Source: Glandiceps talaboti (taxonomy: Eukaryota; Hemichordata; Enteropneusta; Spengelidae). Taken from it: 64,000 nt of DNA. Below are positions 63,503 through 64,000 of the stretch, piece after piece (position 1 is the first letter of the stretch; every line of letters begins with the position of its first letter). The stretch covers positions 4,192,642-4,256,641 of the forward strand of contig NC_135565.1 in NCBI RefSeq assembly GCF_964340395.1, read 5' to 3'. The position numbers and the translations under genes were made by a program. The notes under the pieces were generated by a model. It was not told where the DNA came from, searched no databases, and was given only the letters and a program-made list of their open reading frames with translations.

Positions 63503-64000
63503 GTGTATGTATGTATGTATGTATGTATGTATGTATGTATGTATGGTATGTCTGTCTGGATGGATGTCTGGATGTCTGTCAGTCAGTCTGGATGTCTGTA
63601 TGGATGGATGGATGGATATATGTCTGTCTGTCTGTCTGTGTCTGTCTGTCTGTCTGTCTGTCTGGATGTCTGTCTGTATGTATGTCTGTCTGTCTGTATG
63701 CATGCATGCATGCATGTATGTATGTATGTATGTATGGTATGTATGTATGTACATGTATGTATGTATGTATGTATGTATGTATGTATGTATGTATGGTATG
63801 TCTGTCTGTCTGTCTGTATGGATGGATGGATGGGTGTATGTCTGTCTGTCTGTCTGTCTGTGCGTGTCTGTCTGTCTGTCTGGATGTCTGTCTGTATGTA
63901 TGTCTGTCTGCCTGTCTGCCTGTCTGTCTGTCTGTCTGTCTGACTGTCTGTCTGTCTGTATGTATGTATGTATGTATGTATGTCTGCATGCATGCATGCA
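62445..64000. repeat. Compound (TATG)/(TCTG)/(GGAT)/(CTGC) microsatellite reaching the window end
   Basis: More than 1.5 kb of tetranucleotide blocks arranged in recurring super-units (TATG run, GGTATG, TCTG run, GGATG blocks). It starts about 60 nt upstream of the acceptor of FLAD1 exon 62236-62384. The 496-codon frame over it is an artefact. Confidence 0.98.

Noticed and set aside
62453-63943. Long open frames over the right-edge microsatellite (496 codons plus; 291 codons minus)
   Set aside because: Pure tetranucleotide repeat translated as CMYV/CLSV or HTYI/RQTD, open on both strands with no domain.

Overview
The window is nuclear DNA from an intron-rich metazoan, AT-rich and very rich in tandem repeats. 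I read three conserved genes by locating GT-AG exons whose reading phases join and whose products align with vertebrate proteins I know. The species cannot be fixed from this alone. Gene content, conserved intron phases, a tRNA-type SINE, LINE remnants and abundant mini- and microsatellites fit a marine invertebrate, perhaps a non-vertebrate deuterostome. There are no bacterial operons, CRISPR arrays or rRNA genes.

Layout. (1) 1-24249, minus strand: the 5' part of a harmonin (USH1C-type) scaffold gene. It covers the N-terminal domain, PDZ1, PDZ2 and the coiled-coil region; the rest lies beyond the left edge. Two candidate first exons were found, at 24214-24249 and 16657-16719. (2) About 24250-24618: a compact divergent promoter with a ZNF143-type site. 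(3) About 24550 to 50000, plus strand: a complete EIF4G2 (DAP5/p97/NAT1) gene. Its 20 coding exons (30222-45963) add up to 2700 nt, or 899 residues, beginning at GUG rather than AUG as in mammals. A long 3' UTR follows. (4) About 50400-52070: a 1.7 kb segment with inverted ends, containing a foldback and promoter-like motifs. (5) 52080-55190: intergenic, with no gene seen. (6) 55191-62384, minus strand: the 3' half of FLAD1 (FAD synthase), running off the right edge through a 1.5 kb microsatellite.

The genes belong to different pathways: sensory or microvillar scaffolding, cap-independent translation initiation, and flavin cofactor synthesis. They do not form a functional cluster. Harmonin and EIF4G2 share a head-to-head promoter region, and their human orthologues both lie on 11p15, so ancestral linkage is possible.

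The most striking signals are non-coding. Harmonin exon 5 is followed by 17 further tandem copies of its own 3' end plus splice donor (47-bp units), in what appears to be the same intron that carries a known VNTR in human USH1C. A second harmonin PDZ exon has a 64-bp duplication of the same kind. Minisatellites repeatedly sit just downstream of splice donors in the harmonin and EIF4G2 genes, on opposite strands. At least six long foldback elements are present, including one inside the EIF4G2 3' UTR. A 63-bp (21-codon) array in a FLAD1 intron is open and in frame with the next coding exon.
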